Below, in pieces: positions 21,964-31,449 of a DNA stretch of 64,000 nt (its first letter is position 1; each line of letters begins with the position of its first letter). The DNA comes from a virus, in the IMG/VR virus record IMGVR_UViG_3300031997_000620, positions 1 to 64,000 of that record, one strand, 5' to 3'. Made by a program: the position numbers and the translations under genes. The notes beneath the pieces were generated by a model that worked only from the letters and a program-made list of their open reading frames with translations, made no database searches and was not told the DNA's origin.

Positions 21964-23043
21964 ATGGGATTTTTCAATGAATTAGGTACGAAGATCAAAG
22001 ACGACGGCATGCTGACCTTTATCGACTCCTCTCAGACATTCGCAGGCTCCACAATCCCTTACGGAGTAAGAACAGGGGTGCCTATGCTAGATCTAGCCTT
22101 GGGCCGTCCTGGCTGGGCCGCAGGCAGAGTAGTAGAGCTATATGGGTTTGAGGGTTGTGGCAAGACTACGTTGGGGCTACATGCTATCGCCCAAGTACAG
22201 CGCATGGGAGGCATGGGCATATTCATTGACTCCGAGCTAACCTTCGATCCTTACAGAGCCAACCAAATTGGTGTCTCACAAAAATACGGTGAAGACTTTG
22301 CACGCATTGAAGCGCGCAGCGTGGAGGCAGGGTTTAGAGCAATCCAAGGAATTACGAATGCAATCAAGGAGTCAGGTGAAACTCGGCCTATGGTTGTCCT
22401 TTACGATTCAGTTACGGGGTCTAACCTAGAGTACAACATTACCCGACTTGCTGATAAGAAGAGCGGCTACGCATTTGGGGCAGCCGAACGCATTGGGCAG
22501 GAGGCTAAGTCAATTCGAACTGGCATGCGCACCATAGCCGCAGACATTTCGGCTACCAAGATTGTCCTGATCTTCATTAACCATGCAGTCGCTACAATCG
22601 CGGGAACTTACGCTAAAGCTTCGCAAGCGGCAGGCGGTCACGCTATCAAACTGTTTGCCAGCACCCGTTGCGAACTCAAAAAGTCTACTAAGATCAAGGA
22701 CTCCGATAAAAATCTTCTTGGTGCGGAGACGAACATCTTCATCGAGAAGAGCAAGGTAGGAGGAGTATCAATCGAAAACGTCAAGGTAGAGCTAATGAAT
22801 ACCTATGGCTTCGATACGGTTGGCAACCTCCTAGAAGCGGCCAAGGAATCCGGTATGGTGGAATGGCCCGCTAAGGCAAAGACAGGAACGCTTAAGTTCA
22901 TAGATCCGGGCCGTGTAGTCAGTAAAGCTGATTGGGGCCAATTTGTCGAAGAGTCTGGGGGGGTTGACGAAGTGTACAGTCAATTCTACAGGTGGTGCTT
23001 TCAAAATGGCTTAATGCGACCTTATGGAGAAGTTAGTGGGTAA
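21964..23043 (+). CDS. RecA/UvsX-like recombinase
   Basis: 359 residues. Walker A GFEGCGKTT (61-69), the Walker B-like VVLYDSVTGS, and the following IVLIFINHAVATIAG segment fit RecA/UvsX strand-exchange proteins. It would load on ssDNA coated by the protein encoded at 20.3 kb and act with the Mre11/Rad50 pair downstream. ATG 21964 is fixed by AGGAG (21955-21959); the longer frame would run through the predicted pseudoknot. Confidence 0.9.
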   Translation: MGFFNELGTKIKDDGMLTFIDSSQTFAGSTIPYGVRTGVPMLDLALGRPGWAAGRVVELYGFEGCGKTTLGLHAIAQVQRMGGMGIFIDSELTFDPYRANQIGVSQKYGEDFARIEARSVEAGFRAIQGITNAIKESGETRPMVVLYDSVTGSNLEYNITRLADKKSGYAFGAAERIGQEAKSIRTGMRTIAADISATKIVLIFINHAVATIAGTYAKASQAAGGHAIKLFASTRCELKKSTKIKDSDKNLLGAETNIFIEKSKVGGVSIENVKVELMNTYGFDTVGNLLEAAKESGMVEWPAKAKTGTLKFIDPGRVVSKADWGQFVEESGGVDEVYSQFYRWCFQNGLMRPYGEVSG

Positions 23044-24136
23044 GTTTGCTGTCTATAGTGATCTGCATATTCACCCTTGGGAATACGGTGCGACAGAAGA
23101 TACCTATGGGAGCAATACCAGACTACGAGAACAGTATTTCTTTCTGTACCAATTAGGTAAATACTGCAAAGAAAACAACATCATGGAGCTTTTCTTTTGT
23201 GGAGATTTTTTTCATACCCACGGGAGAGTTGCTACAAACGCACTGTTTCTAGGCACACAAGGTCTTCGTTATATCGCCGCCCAAGGAGTAAGTCAGTGGC
23301 TTATAGTAGGGAATCATGATATTTCGAAAAACTTTAAGGACACGTTTCCATTAGAGCCTAATTCACTAGAGCAGTTTTCTGTCTTTAGTAAGGTTGTATC
23401 TTCTCCTGTCATCGGCAAACACTTAACCCACCCTAATATCCTTGTTTCGATGATCCCTTTTACCGAAAGTGCTTCATTGCTCGCAACTAACTTGGAGAGG
23501 GTTAGAAGGGTGTCTGATAAACATCCTCATTATTTGTTCCTTCATCAAGGCGTAGCAAAGGCCCCTATGGGGTCGGGGTACTTGATTGACGAAATCCTAA
23601 CGCCTGCAATGATTCCTGATAACGTAACTAGGGCGTTCACCGGGCATTATCACACCCACCAAGACCTGGGAAAGCTTGTGATCGTTGGCCCCCCCATGCA
23701 GCATACTTGGGCGGATACCAAAGAAGAAGGTGGCATCTTGGTTGTAGATACGGAGACAGGCGAATTTACTCGGCAACAAATCCATGACAATCCTAAGTTT
23801 GTAAACGTAGAGGCGGGGTTCCTAAGGGCTCTTTCTAATCTAGCAGAATCCGATGATCTTCGCGATATCGTGTATGAAAACTTCATTCGAGTCAATAACG
23901 TGTTCGATATGTCAGTGGAAAAAGCCGAAGCCCTTAAAGGGAGTCTGCTCGATCTCGGCGCTCATTCTGTTGAACTGAAGTTCATGGAGAAGAACAGTAA
24001 TCCCCTTGACAAAGAAAGCTCCAAATTTCTTAGTATGGAAGAGCTACTAGGAGAATTCGAAAAAGGTTTAACAGATCGGCAGCGACAAATTGGAGAAGAG
24101 TTGAGGAAGGGGTCATATGAAGTTCCTAAGTCTTAG
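23024..24136 (+). CDS. SbcD/Mre11-like nuclease (T4 gp47-like)
   Basis: 370 residues. The phosphoesterase motifs are DLHIH (13-17), GDFFH (about 60-64), GNHD (about 96-99) and the C-terminal GHYHTH. Together with the ATPase encoded next it should form the Mre11/Rad50 complex that resects double-strand ends for recombination-dependent replication. The start overlaps recA by 20 bases and the end overlaps the partner gene by 20. Confidence 0.9.
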   Translation: MEKLVGKFAVYSDLHIHPWEYGATEDTYGSNTRLREQYFFLYQLGKYCKENNIMELFFCGDFFHTHGRVATNALFLGTQGLRYIAAQGVSQWLIVGNHDISKNFKDTFPLEPNSLEQFSVFSKVVSSPVIGKHLTHPNILVSMIPFTESASLLATNLERVRRVSDKHPHYLFLHQGVAKAPMGSGYLIDEILTPAMIPDNVTRAFTGHYHTHQDLGKLVIVGPPMQHTWADTKEEGGILVVDTETGEFTRQQIHDNPKFVNVEAGFLRALSNLAESDDLRDIVYENFIRVNNVFDMSVEKAEALKGSLLDLGAHSVELKFMEKNSNPLDKESSKFLSMEELLGEFEKGLTDRQRQIGEELRKGSYEVPKS

Positions 24137-25946
24137 CGGAATTGGGCTATTCTCGTTTGCCTCATTCGCTGTCGATCTAAACAATAAGGGCCTTGTCCTA
24201 GTTACAGGACGATCCCTCGATGAAGGGTCTAGTAATGGTTCAGGTAAGAGTAGTCTCATTAACAAAAGTTTACTCTGGGCGCTATTCGGCCAAACTGCGG
24301 AGGGGCTGAAGTCAGATGAAGTTCTTAACCGCCACCTAGGGGATACAGATGGCAGGGCTACCCTGGTATTTAGGATTGGCAAAGCCACATATAGGATTGA
24401 AAGAACTCGTACTAGAAAAGGAGTAACTAAACTAGACTTTTTTCAAAATGGGAAAAGCATATCCACCCGTGACGTGCGCTCGACCCAAGAGATGATTAAC
24501 CGCACCATCGGTAGAGATATCAATTCATTTATCCAGACAGATTTCTTTGGACAAGGGAACAGTTTTCCTTTTATGAAGCTGTCACCGTCAGGGCAAAAGG
24601 AGGTGTTGGAACGAATTCTTCCTTTTGAACATTTGAACGAATGGTTAGCGAATACTAAGCTCGCGAAGCGAGAAGTCGCCACGGTGAAGTTGGCTGCGGA
24701 GATAGAAGTAAATAAGGCCCTGGCGGCTCAGGACGCGCTTCAGGCGCAGCGTTCTAGCATCGAAAGGCAGCACACTGCATGGGAGTTTCAGAAGGCCAAC
24801 ACGACAAAGAAGCTAACTAACGAAGTGAACATTTTAAGGCTAGCTCCGGAAAAAGCCGAAATTGAAACCATCAAAAAGCAGCTTACTAGGGTAACTGCTG
24901 GATGGGACATAAGTTCTTTTGACATGCGGATTATGAATACGATCCAAGAGAACGCTAAGTTAACTACAAAGATTGCATCTTACAAGGCAGAATCTCATAT
25001 TGCTAATACGGAGCTTTATACTCTTCGGACCATGCTCGACGATTCAACCTGCCCCACTTGCAAGCAGGCAGTCATTATTCCAGAAGCAGAGAAGTCACAC
25101 AATCAAGCTAGAATGGCGAGGTTGCTTTTTGAGAAAGAGTCATTGACAAATAGCATTGACGTTTGCATCACCATAATGGGCATCAACACTGCAAACATCA
25201 ATGAATGGAAAACAGTCAAAGCCACCTATGATAAAATGGTTTCACGACTTGTAGAATTGGGGGAGGAAGAGAGTACAAGCAAGATTAAACAAATTGAAGA
25301 ACAATTATGTGGAGTTGTAGCCTCAACAAATCCCTATGTTCAAACCCTTGTAGATATTGATAGTACGATTGCAGCACACAAGTTCGCAGTCTTAGCGTTT
25401 CAAGCAAAAGTGGCGATAATTATAGAGGAGGAGGAATCCGTTCTTCTGTGGGAGAAAGCATACTCCAAAGACCTAAGACTGCTCCTTTACGATAGGGTGT
25501 GTCCTTTCCTGGCTGAAAGGGCTAACCATCACCTACAAGCCTTGAACAATGCACAGATTACGGTAAACTTTTCAACTACGGCGCAGCTAAAAGACTCCTC
25601 GACCAAAGAAGAGTTTTCTGCGACAGCCTTATCTTCTACGGGTGGAGGATCTTATTCTCTACTCTCGGGAGGAGAGCAGCAGATGGTAGACTTTTCTGTA
25701 GGGCTCGCCCTAGCGGATCTAGCTGCTACCCAAGTAAAGTCTCGAAGCAACTTGCTAATCTTGGACGAACCCTTCGTGGGGCTTGATGATAGAAATAGTG
25801 AATCAGTTATCTCATACTTGAAAGAAGAACTAGCAAAGATTAAGAGTACGATTTTTTTAGTGAGCAATGAAGAAACCTTAAAAGGACTTATTCCAAATAG
25901 AGTCTACGTGGAGAAAACAAATGGCATCTCGCAAGTTGTCGCCTAG
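24117..25946 (+). CDS. SbcC/Rad50-like ATPase (T4 gp46-like)
   Basis: 609 residues. Walker A is GSSNGSGKSS (37-46), the central zinc-hook CPTC is near residue 312, the ABC signature is LSGGEQQ (about 516) and Walker B is LLILDEP with the D-loop GLDD. Coiled-coil arms flank the hook but are short, as in phage gp46 proteins. It is the partner of the preceding gene. Confidence 0.92.
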   Translation: MKFLSLSGIGLFSFASFAVDLNNKGLVLVTGRSLDEGSSNGSGKSSLINKSLLWALFGQTAEGLKSDEVLNRHLGDTDGRATLVFRIGKATYRIERTRTRKGVTKLDFFQNGKSISTRDVRSTQEMINRTIGRDINSFIQTDFFGQGNSFPFMKLSPSGQKEVLERILPFEHLNEWLANTKLAKREVATVKLAAEIEVNKALAAQDALQAQRSSIERQHTAWEFQKANTTKKLTNEVNILRLAPEKAEIETIKKQLTRVTAGWDISSFDMRIMNTIQENAKLTTKIASYKAESHIANTELYTLRTMLDDSTCPTCKQAVIIPEAEKSHNQARMARLLFEKESLTNSIDVCITIMGINTANINEWKTVKATYDKMVSRLVELGEEESTSKIKQIEEQLCGVVASTNPYVQTLVDIDSTIAAHKFAVLAFQAKVAIIIEEEESVLLWEKAYSKDLRLLLYDRVCPFLAERANHHLQALNNAQITVNFSTTAQLKDSSTKEEFSATALSSTGGGSYSLLSGGEQQMVDFSVGLALADLAATQVKSRSNLLILDEPFVGLDDRNSESVISYLKEELAKIKSTIFLVSNEETLKGLIPNRVYVEKTNGISQVVA

Positions 25947-26571
25947 AAAGACTGGACTTACAGAGGATGAACAAAGATTATGTGCTCTCCACGACTATTC
26001 AGTCGATGTGAACACGAGAAGGATCTATCTGACTGATGAAATTGAGGGGTATGCTTGTAGTGAGTTCGTCAAGGATCTTCACTATCTTGAATCTAAGGAT
26101 TCGAAGAAGCCTGTTACGATCTTCGTCAATAGCCCTGGAGGCAGCGTTGACCAGATGTTTTTCGTCTACGATGCGATGAAATCGTGTCGATGCCCGGTAG
26201 TTACTGTTGGCACCGGGGGTATCTACTCAGCCGCAGGGCTAATCCTTGTCTCTGGGGATCTTCGCATCGCTACTCCCAACTCATTCTTCATGGCGCACCA
26301 AATGCAAAACCTTATTGTTGGTGCCGATAATGAAATTGAGGCACAAGTGGCTATTGGAAAAAAGTTTAGAAATAAGTTTTGGGAGATCATGAGCAAGCAT
26401 ACTAAGATCACCGCGGCTGTATGGGCAAAGCAAGCAGTTAACAAAGGCGAGATTTGGTATGATGCCGAGGAAATGAAAGAGCATGGGATTGTAGATCACA
26501 TCCTACAAGTATCTGAAACTGTTGAGCAAGCTATCGAACAGTTTGAGTTTTCTGAAAAACGGATTAGTTAG
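25921..26571 (+). CDS. ClpP-like serine protease
   Basis: 216 residues. NSPGGSV (70-76), the nucleophile Ser103 in GGIYSAAGL, and His126 in FMAHQ follow the ClpP fold. Where E. coli ClpP has the catalytic Asp, the alignment places Glu177 (GEIWYDAEE, usually RDFWMSAEE). This is tentative. ClpP-like proteases in phages can be prohead proteases, but this one is far from the capsid genes and no ClpX/A is seen, so it may work with host unfoldases. It overlaps its neighbours by 26 bases and 1 base. Confidence 0.85.
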   Translation: MASRKLSPRKTGLTEDEQRLCALHDYSVDVNTRRIYLTDEIEGYACSEFVKDLHYLESKDSKKPVTIFVNSPGGSVDQMFFVYDAMKSCRCPVVTVGTGGIYSAAGLILVSGDLRIATPNSFFMAHQMQNLIVGADNEIEAQVAIGKKFRNKFWEIMSKHTKITAAVWAKQAVNKGEIWYDAEEMKEHGIVDHILQVSETVEQAIEQFEFSEKRIS

Positions 26572-26939
26572 TGCCTATCAAACCCCAGTCCGCTAAGAGT
26601 AAGGGTCGCATCCTGCAACAGCGAATTGCTGCCATGCTCACCGAAATCTTTGATCTAGAAGAAGGAGATCTTGTTAGCAGACCGATGGGCTCAGGGGGTG
26701 CCGATCTTATGGCGAGTCCCGCAGCTCGAAAGAAGTTTCCCGCTACTGTGGAATGCAAAAATACCAAGAAGGTTCCTGCGATGGACGAGATTAGACAGGC
26801 GAGCTACAATGCCTTTAAGGACACTCTACCTCTCGTTGCATGGAAGCCTCCGCGTGTACTCTATGATGATACCCTAGTAGTAATGAGGCTCAAAGACTTT
26901 GCCGAATGGTGGAAGAAGAACGGGCATAACAATGGCTAA
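26571..26939 (+). CDS. PD-(D/E)XK nuclease, possibly a Holliday junction resolvase
   Basis: 122 residues, GTG start overlapping the clpP-like stop. An early helix with a Glu/Gln (GRILQQRIAAML), then SRPMGSGGADLM, and then VECKN give the GxD...ExK core of small Hjc/VRR-type nucleases. At the end of the recombination block, a junction-resolving endonuclease role is likely but not proven. Confidence 0.68.
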   Translation: MPIKPQSAKSKGRILQQRIAAMLTEIFDLEEGDLVSRPMGSGGADLMASPAARKKFPATVECKNTKKVPAMDEIRQASYNAFKDTLPLVAWKPPRVLYDDTLVVMRLKDFAEWWKKNGHNNG

Positions 26940-27783
26940 GAAAGTAACAGTACAAGCACCTACTGGCAAGGCAGCCTTATGGCTCATTCTTCCCGACATT
27001 CACTTCCCCGACCATGAGCAGCAAGCTCTAGAGATTGTAAAGAAGGTAGCTAGCACTCTTAAGCCTACGAACACTCTACTACTAGGGGATGTACTAGATT
27101 GTGGAATCTTCTCCAAGCACGATATGAAGGCAGTTAGAGAGCTAGCAGACTATGACTATCAAAAGCTAGAGGTTGATCCTTGTAATCAATTCCTAGACTT
27201 CATCCAAGACCATACAACTGGGATGACTCACTTCTTGGAAGGGAACCATGAACAGCGAATTGAGAGGTGGGCCGTAGACGCCGGGAGAGTGGGGCAAGAG
27301 ATTTACAAGCTTATCGCCCCTAAAGAAACAGTGGGGAAAAGAAATGGTGTTTATCGCAAAAAGTTTAACATGGTTCCATACGACGTTGCGACTGGAAATC
27401 GAATGGGTTTCGTACAGATCGTTCAAGATCACCCTAAAATGGATACGGGAGGTTTGGTAGCAGTTCACGGTTGGTCATGGGCTAAGAACGCTGCCCGTGT
27501 TCACCTTGAGAAGAGCAGAAGCCAATCCATTGTATACGGGCACACGCATCGGGCGCAAATGGAAGCAAGTAGAGATCCCTGGACAGGAAAGACTATCATA
27601 GCCTTCAATCCTGGCACCCTCTCGAAACTTCAACCTCTATACCAAACTGGAGGAAACCCGAGCGAATGGTCACATGGCTTCGCTTTGATCTATGTGGGCG
27701 CTACGAGCTGGACGCAGTATATTATCCCGATCAACAAGAAAGGATCTTGTGTGCTGCCGGATGGCAGGGAGGTAAGAGCATAA
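26932..27783 (+). CDS. Calcineurin-like metallophosphoesterase
   Basis: 283 residues. The motifs PDIHFPDH (about 20-27), GDVLD, GNHEQR and YGHTHR contain the metal-binding Asp/His/Asn set of the family. The substrate is unknown; phage members include DNA/RNA end-processing and nucleotide phosphatases. It differs from the Mre11-like protein in its GDxxD context. ATG 26932 is preferred because the longer frame lies inside the nuclease gene. Confidence 0.83.
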   Translation: MAKKVTVQAPTGKAALWLILPDIHFPDHEQQALEIVKKVASTLKPTNTLLLGDVLDCGIFSKHDMKAVRELADYDYQKLEVDPCNQFLDFIQDHTTGMTHFLEGNHEQRIERWAVDAGRVGQEIYKLIAPKETVGKRNGVYRKKFNMVPYDVATGNRMGFVQIVQDHPKMDTGGLVAVHGWSWAKNAARVHLEKSRSQSIVYGHTHRAQMEASRDPWTGKTIIAFNPGTLSKLQPLYQTGGNPSEWSHGFALIYVGATSWTQYIIPINKKGSCVLPDGREVRA

Positions 27784-28073
27784 TGTCCTTAACAAGATCA
27801 GAAGCCATCTCCTTTCTTCGAAAATATCGTAAAGCAGTTCGGATCAACATTGACCACAACAGTAGTTTGAGTGACCTTTTTTCTAAGATTTTAGTTCATC
27901 CTGACATGTATGACGAGCTAACTTTTGGTCTAGAAATACCGCGAAGGCATGTTGTTCTATTTGAAGGAACACCTTTACAGTCGTGTGCGGATCTACCCTA
28001 TGGCTCTATCTTCTATGTCCCAAAGTTTATGACGGTAGAGATTTCCGTTGTAGCCCCCGAAAAGATAAACTAA
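27783..28073 (+). CDS. Hypothetical protein, 96 aa
   Basis: ATG 27783 overlaps the previous TAA. A helical start (RSEAISFLRKYRKAVR) is followed by a strand-rich end. I do not recognise it. The longer frame upstream is inside the phosphoesterase gene. Confidence 0.6.
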   Translation: MSLTRSEAISFLRKYRKAVRINIDHNSSLSDLFSKILVHPDMYDELTFGLEIPRRHVVLFEGTPLQSCADLPYGSIFYVPKFMTVEISVVAPEKIN

Positions 28074-28357
28074 TGCCGGACTCTGATTGGTGGGATTTAG
28101 AATATGATACGATGAATCCTTTCACATTTCCTGATTTACATGATGAAATGAGGTACGATCCAAAACTACACGAAATAAAGCCAGTAATAGTTTATTGCTG
28201 TGCTTGTTGGAAGGTAATCGATAAATTAGAAACTCACGTCCTTAAGACGCTCTATTTTGGGTGGCACATGACCAAAGAATGTTTAATAGATCTAGAGAAT
28301 TGGGTTGCAGATGAACGTCAAAGGAGAGAAGACAAGATATGGAACGTGAAGAAGTAA
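28073..28357 (+). CDS. Hypothetical Cys-containing protein, 94 aa
   Basis: ATG 28073 overlaps the previous TAA. An acidic aromatic N-terminus (DSDWWDLEYDTMNPF) precedes YCCACWKVIDK and a later HMTKECL, which could bind one zinc ion. The C-terminal helix is highly charged. It lies just before, and overlaps by 19 bases, the ribonucleotide reductase gene. Confidence 0.6.
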   Translation: MPDSDWWDLEYDTMNPFTFPDLHDEMRYDPKLHEIKPVIVYCCACWKVIDKLETHVLKTLYFGWHMTKECLIDLENWVADERQRREDKIWNVKK

Positions 28358-30309
28358 GCTTTAACCTCACCGAGAACTTTCTCTCAAAATTTAAAGGCAA
28401 ACAACCTAAATTTGGACCTCTTGGGTACTTCACCTATAAACGCACATATGCTCGCCTCTTAGATAAGGGTAAGACCGAGGAATACTGGCAGACATTACAG
28501 AGAGTAGTAGAGGCAACCTTTCTAGTGCAAAAGAGGCACTGTGCTTGGTGGAAGCTTCCGTGGAGTGAACACAGATCACAGCGATCAGCACAAGAGATGT
28601 TCCGTCTCATGTGGGACTTTAAGTTTCTGCCGCCGGGCAGGGGGCTTGCAAATATGGGAACCCTTGCCATGTGGGAGCGCGGCGGGGCTTGTCTTAACAA
28701 CTGTGGGTTCGTTAGCACTACAGACATTCATGAAGACTTCAGCAATCCTTTTTGTTGGCTCATGGATATGTCCATGCACGGGGTTGGAATTGGTTTCGAT
28801 ACCGAAGGGGCGTTTGGTAAAGCACTCTATGTGAAGAAGCCCCGCTCAAATTCGAAAGAGATTTTCGAAATTGCTGATACCCGAGAAGGGTGGGTTGAAG
28901 CTTTCCGTCGTGTCCTTGACTCCTACGTCGGCAGAGACAGTATGCCCAAGGAATTCAACTTTGAAAAAATCAGACCTGCTGGTTCCCCCATTCTGACGTT
29001 TGGAGGGATTGCCCCTGGCCCTGGTCCTCTTAAGAAGCTATTGGAAAAAACTATTCACACACTAGATGTCTACGCGGGGGAGAATGCCCCAGTAGACTCA
29101 GAGCTTATCGTAGATTTGATGAACTTTGCTGGAGAAGCCGTAGTCGCTGGAGGAGTTCGACGAACGGCAGAGATCGCGTTTGGTAGACTGGATGATGAAT
29201 CGTTTCGCACGCTGAAGTCACAAGAGAACATTGAGAATCCTGATCTAGCTAGGTGGGCTTCGAACAACTCTATCCTAGCCAAGACGGGGATGGACTACTC
29301 GGAGTTAGCGAAGGGGTCAGCTACTAATGGAGAGCCCGGGTTCTTTTGGCTAGAGAACGCACAGGCATATGGTCGCATGCACGATGGCAAGACGTTCAAA
29401 GATCATAGAGTCCGAGGTTGCAACCCTTGTGGTGAGCAGTCTCTAGAGCCTTTTGAACTTTGCAACCTTGTGGAGACGTTTCCTTCAAAGCACTTGACTT
29501 GCGCTGACTACATCAACACGTTAAAGTACGCATACCTATACGCCAAGACGGTAACTCTTATTGCGACTCACGATCCGAGAACCAATGCAGTCATGTTTCG
29601 AAATAGACGAATCGGTCTAAGTCAGACCGGGATCATTGAAAATATCAACAGAGTGGGGTTCAGATCACATGTACAATGGTGTGAAGAGGGATATCAAAAG
29701 ATTAGTGCGTGGGATCAAATTTACTCTGATTGGCTTTGTGTTCCTAAGTCTATCAAGCGCACAACTGTTAAGCCTTCAGGTACAGTCAGTCTACTGCCGG
29801 GTTGTACGCCGGGCATCCACTTCCCCCATAGTGAGTATTATACTCGGCGTGTGGAAGTAAACGAATCCTCAGATCTGTGGAAGATCATGCAGAAGGCAGG
29901 CTACAACATTGAGAAAAGCGTATACAAGGACAACACGATGGTTGTAGAATTCCCTGTACATGAGCCTCACTTTGACCGTAGCAAAGACGAAGTGTCTATT
30001 TGGGAACAATTTGAATTGGCCGCTGCAATGCAAGCTAAGTGGTCGGACAACCAAGTATCGATTACGATCACTGTGCCCCCTGCTGAAGCTCGGGATCTTC
30101 CTCGTGCGCTCTCCATGTATGAAAAACGCCTGAAGGCAGTCAGCTTCCTGCCGCTGCGGGGGGACAAGGTTTACAAGCAGGCCCCTTACGAGTCTATCAC
30201 CAAAGAGCAGTATGAGGAAAGTACCAAGAAGTTGAAGAAGTATGTTCTAGACAAGGTTGAAGACACTGTTATCGAGAAATTTTGCGATAATGACTCATGC
30301 CTAATATAA
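28339..30309 (+). CDS. Adenosylcobalamin-dependent (class II) ribonucleotide reductase
   Basis: 656 residues, close to the monomeric Lactobacillus-type enzyme. LNNCGF supplies a substrate-site Cys (122). NPCGEQSLEPFELCNL supplies the thiyl-radical Cys364, the Glu366 and the second substrate-site Cys375. The C-terminal CDNDSC (649-654) matches the redox shuttle pair. KPSGTVSLLPG is also typical. It converts ribonucleotides to deoxyribonucleotides using B12, so the host must make or import cobalamin. No separate small subunit is needed. Confidence 0.93.
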   Translation: MEREEVSFNLTENFLSKFKGKQPKFGPLGYFTYKRTYARLLDKGKTEEYWQTLQRVVEATFLVQKRHCAWWKLPWSEHRSQRSAQEMFRLMWDFKFLPPGRGLANMGTLAMWERGGACLNNCGFVSTTDIHEDFSNPFCWLMDMSMHGVGIGFDTEGAFGKALYVKKPRSNSKEIFEIADTREGWVEAFRRVLDSYVGRDSMPKEFNFEKIRPAGSPILTFGGIAPGPGPLKKLLEKTIHTLDVYAGENAPVDSELIVDLMNFAGEAVVAGGVRRTAEIAFGRLDDESFRTLKSQENIENPDLARWASNNSILAKTGMDYSELAKGSATNGEPGFFWLENAQAYGRMHDGKTFKDHRVRGCNPCGEQSLEPFELCNLVETFPSKHLTCADYINTLKYAYLYAKTVTLIATHDPRTNAVMFRNRRIGLSQTGIIENINRVGFRSHVQWCEEGYQKISAWDQIYSDWLCVPKSIKRTTVKPSGTVSLLPGCTPGIHFPHSEYYTRRVEVNESSDLWKIMQKAGYNIEKSVYKDNTMVVEFPVHEPHFDRSKDEVSIWEQFELAAAMQAKWSDNQVSITITVPPAEARDLPRALSMYEKRLKAVSFLPLRGDKVYKQAPYESITKEQYEESTKKLKKYVLDKVEDTVIEKFCDNDSCLI

Positions 30310-30410
30310 CTTTAACTAAAGGTTTTGCTGTTAAAGGGAAGGGCATTGGATACATAAAAACATATGAAACATTAGAAGAAGCAATAGCAAAAAGAGATTC
30401 CCTTTTCTAA
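30297..30410 (+). CDS. 37-residue hypothetical protein
   Basis: ATG 30297 begins 13 bases before the reductase stop. The frame (GKGIGYIKTYETLEEAIAKR near its end) has a coding look, with a strand then a helix. It fills the gap up to the AGGAG of the next mini-gene. Confidence 0.55.
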   Translation: MPNITLTKGFAVKGKGIGYIKTYETLEEAIAKRDSLF

Positions 30411-30422
30411 AGGAGATAGCAC

Positions 30423-30575
30423 ATGTTTGGCCTAGAAGACTTTATTAGCAACATGAACAAGCGACTAGACGTTATGGAGAAGTCAGTAAAAAGAATTGTT
30501 GAACTACTAGAAAAGATAGATAAGAATCTGACTCCAGAAAAGGCTCGTGATTTTCGAAAAACAGGGCAGCCCTAG
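30423..30575 (+). CDS. 50-residue helical protein
   Basis: A strong AAAGGAG (30410-30415) precedes ATG 30423. The product is an amphipathic helix (MNKRLDVMEKSVKRIVELLE), probably a small coiled coil, ending in KTGQP. The function is unknown. Confidence 0.68.
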   Translation: MFGLEDFISNMNKRLDVMEKSVKRIVELLEKIDKNLTPEKARDFRKTGQP

Positions 30576-30596
30576 AGAGAAGTAATCGGGGGGAGA

Positions 30597-30962
30597 ATGT
30601 TAGCTAAAGAAAACAATACAAAGCTTAAGAGGGCACAGCAAGATGTTATTAAAGCCGAAATCGCACTTAAAAATGCTGAACAAGCTTTACAAGCACAGTT
30701 AAAGCTAACTCGTGTTTCCTGTGTTAAAAATGTACACGGACTCGGATGCGGAAAATCAATTCCGATTAATGAAATTGAGTTTCTTCAAACCCACTGGTAT
30801 GTCCGCCCTTCTGGTTGCACAGAAGGCGACTATTGGAAAGAAGGTGAAGGGCAGTATATTTGTCCTCATTGTAAGCACCTAAATCGCCTTTATAATCGCC
30901 CGGAAATTATGAAGTTAAAGCATCTCTTTAAAAGTATCAAGAACATCCACGACGCCGACTAA
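30597..30962 (+). CDS. Coiled coil plus zinc-ribbon protein
   Basis: 121 residues. The first 40 are a coiled coil (LKRAQQDVIKAEIALKNAEQ). They are followed by a metal site with CVKNVHGLGC and CPHC, the arrangement of a small zinc ribbon. It ends a run of AT-richer genes; composition changes sharply just after it. A CGGGGGGAGA ribosome site precedes ATG 30597. Confidence 0.7.
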   Translation: MLAKENNTKLKRAQQDVIKAEIALKNAEQALQAQLKLTRVSCVKNVHGLGCGKSIPINEIEFLQTHWYVRPSGCTEGDYWKEGEGQYICPHCKHLNRLYNRPEIMKLKHLFKSIKNIHDAD

Positions 30963-30967
30963 GCTAC

Positions 30968-30996
30968 TTGTAATTTTCCTCGGGAAAGGTGATAAT
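30968..30996 (+). promoter_or_regulatory. Probable promoter of the GC-rich insert
   Basis: TTGTAA (30968-30973), a 17-base spacer and GATAAT (30991-30996) resemble a sigma-70 promoter (-35 matches 4 of 6, -10 matches 5 of 6). The spacer contains the inverted pair TTTCC/GGAAA, a possible operator. It lies 16 bases before the first gene of the GC-rich block. Confidence 0.5.
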
Positions 30997-31011
30997 CTGC
31001 AAGAGGGGGAA

Positions 31012-31449
31012 ATGATGCCGAACACGCTCCAATCTCGTATCAAGCAGCTTGAAACCGGGTACGACACGCTGCGCACCACGACAAATAGACTCATGAGCGA
31101 GAACGCGACCCTCAGGCACGACGCAAAGCTGTGCGCAGATATTGTTGCAGTCTTGCAAACCGTCGTTGGTGACAGCGGCGTTAGTGAGGGCGCTGTCGAA
31201 GTTGCGGAGCGCCTGATTCGAGAGCGACCGGAGTTGCTTCGAGAGCGGGCGGAGTTGATGCGGCGCGTCGTGGAGCTGGAGGCAGACCGCGAGCGGCTGG
31301 AGTTCTACTTGGATTCAGATAGGTGGACGATCTGGTCAGACAAGGGAGTCTGGTACGTCAAGGACGAGAACGACGACGATTATCCGGTTCACAATTACAC
31401 TACTAAGCGTGAGGCTATTGACGCCGCTCGCACGAGGGAGACGACTTGA
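31012..31449 (+). CDS. Coiled-coil protein of the GC-rich insert
   Basis: 145 residues. Long helices (SRIKQLETGYDTLRTTTNRL; RRVVELEADRERLEFYL) are followed by a small beta part (WTIWSDKGVWYVKDENDDD) and the ending AIDAARTRETT. A 60-base sample in the gene (31201-31260) is 65% GC, against roughly mid-40s % in most of the window. The next protein shares ELEADR.RL and IDAAR. The role is unknown. AGAGGGGG precedes the start. Confidence 0.7.
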   Translation: MMPNTLQSRIKQLETGYDTLRTTTNRLMSENATLRHDAKLCADIVAVLQTVVGDSGVSEGAVEVAERLIRERPELLRERAELMRRVVELEADRERLEFYLDSDRWTIWSDKGVWYVKDENDDDYPVHNYTTKREAIDAARTRETT

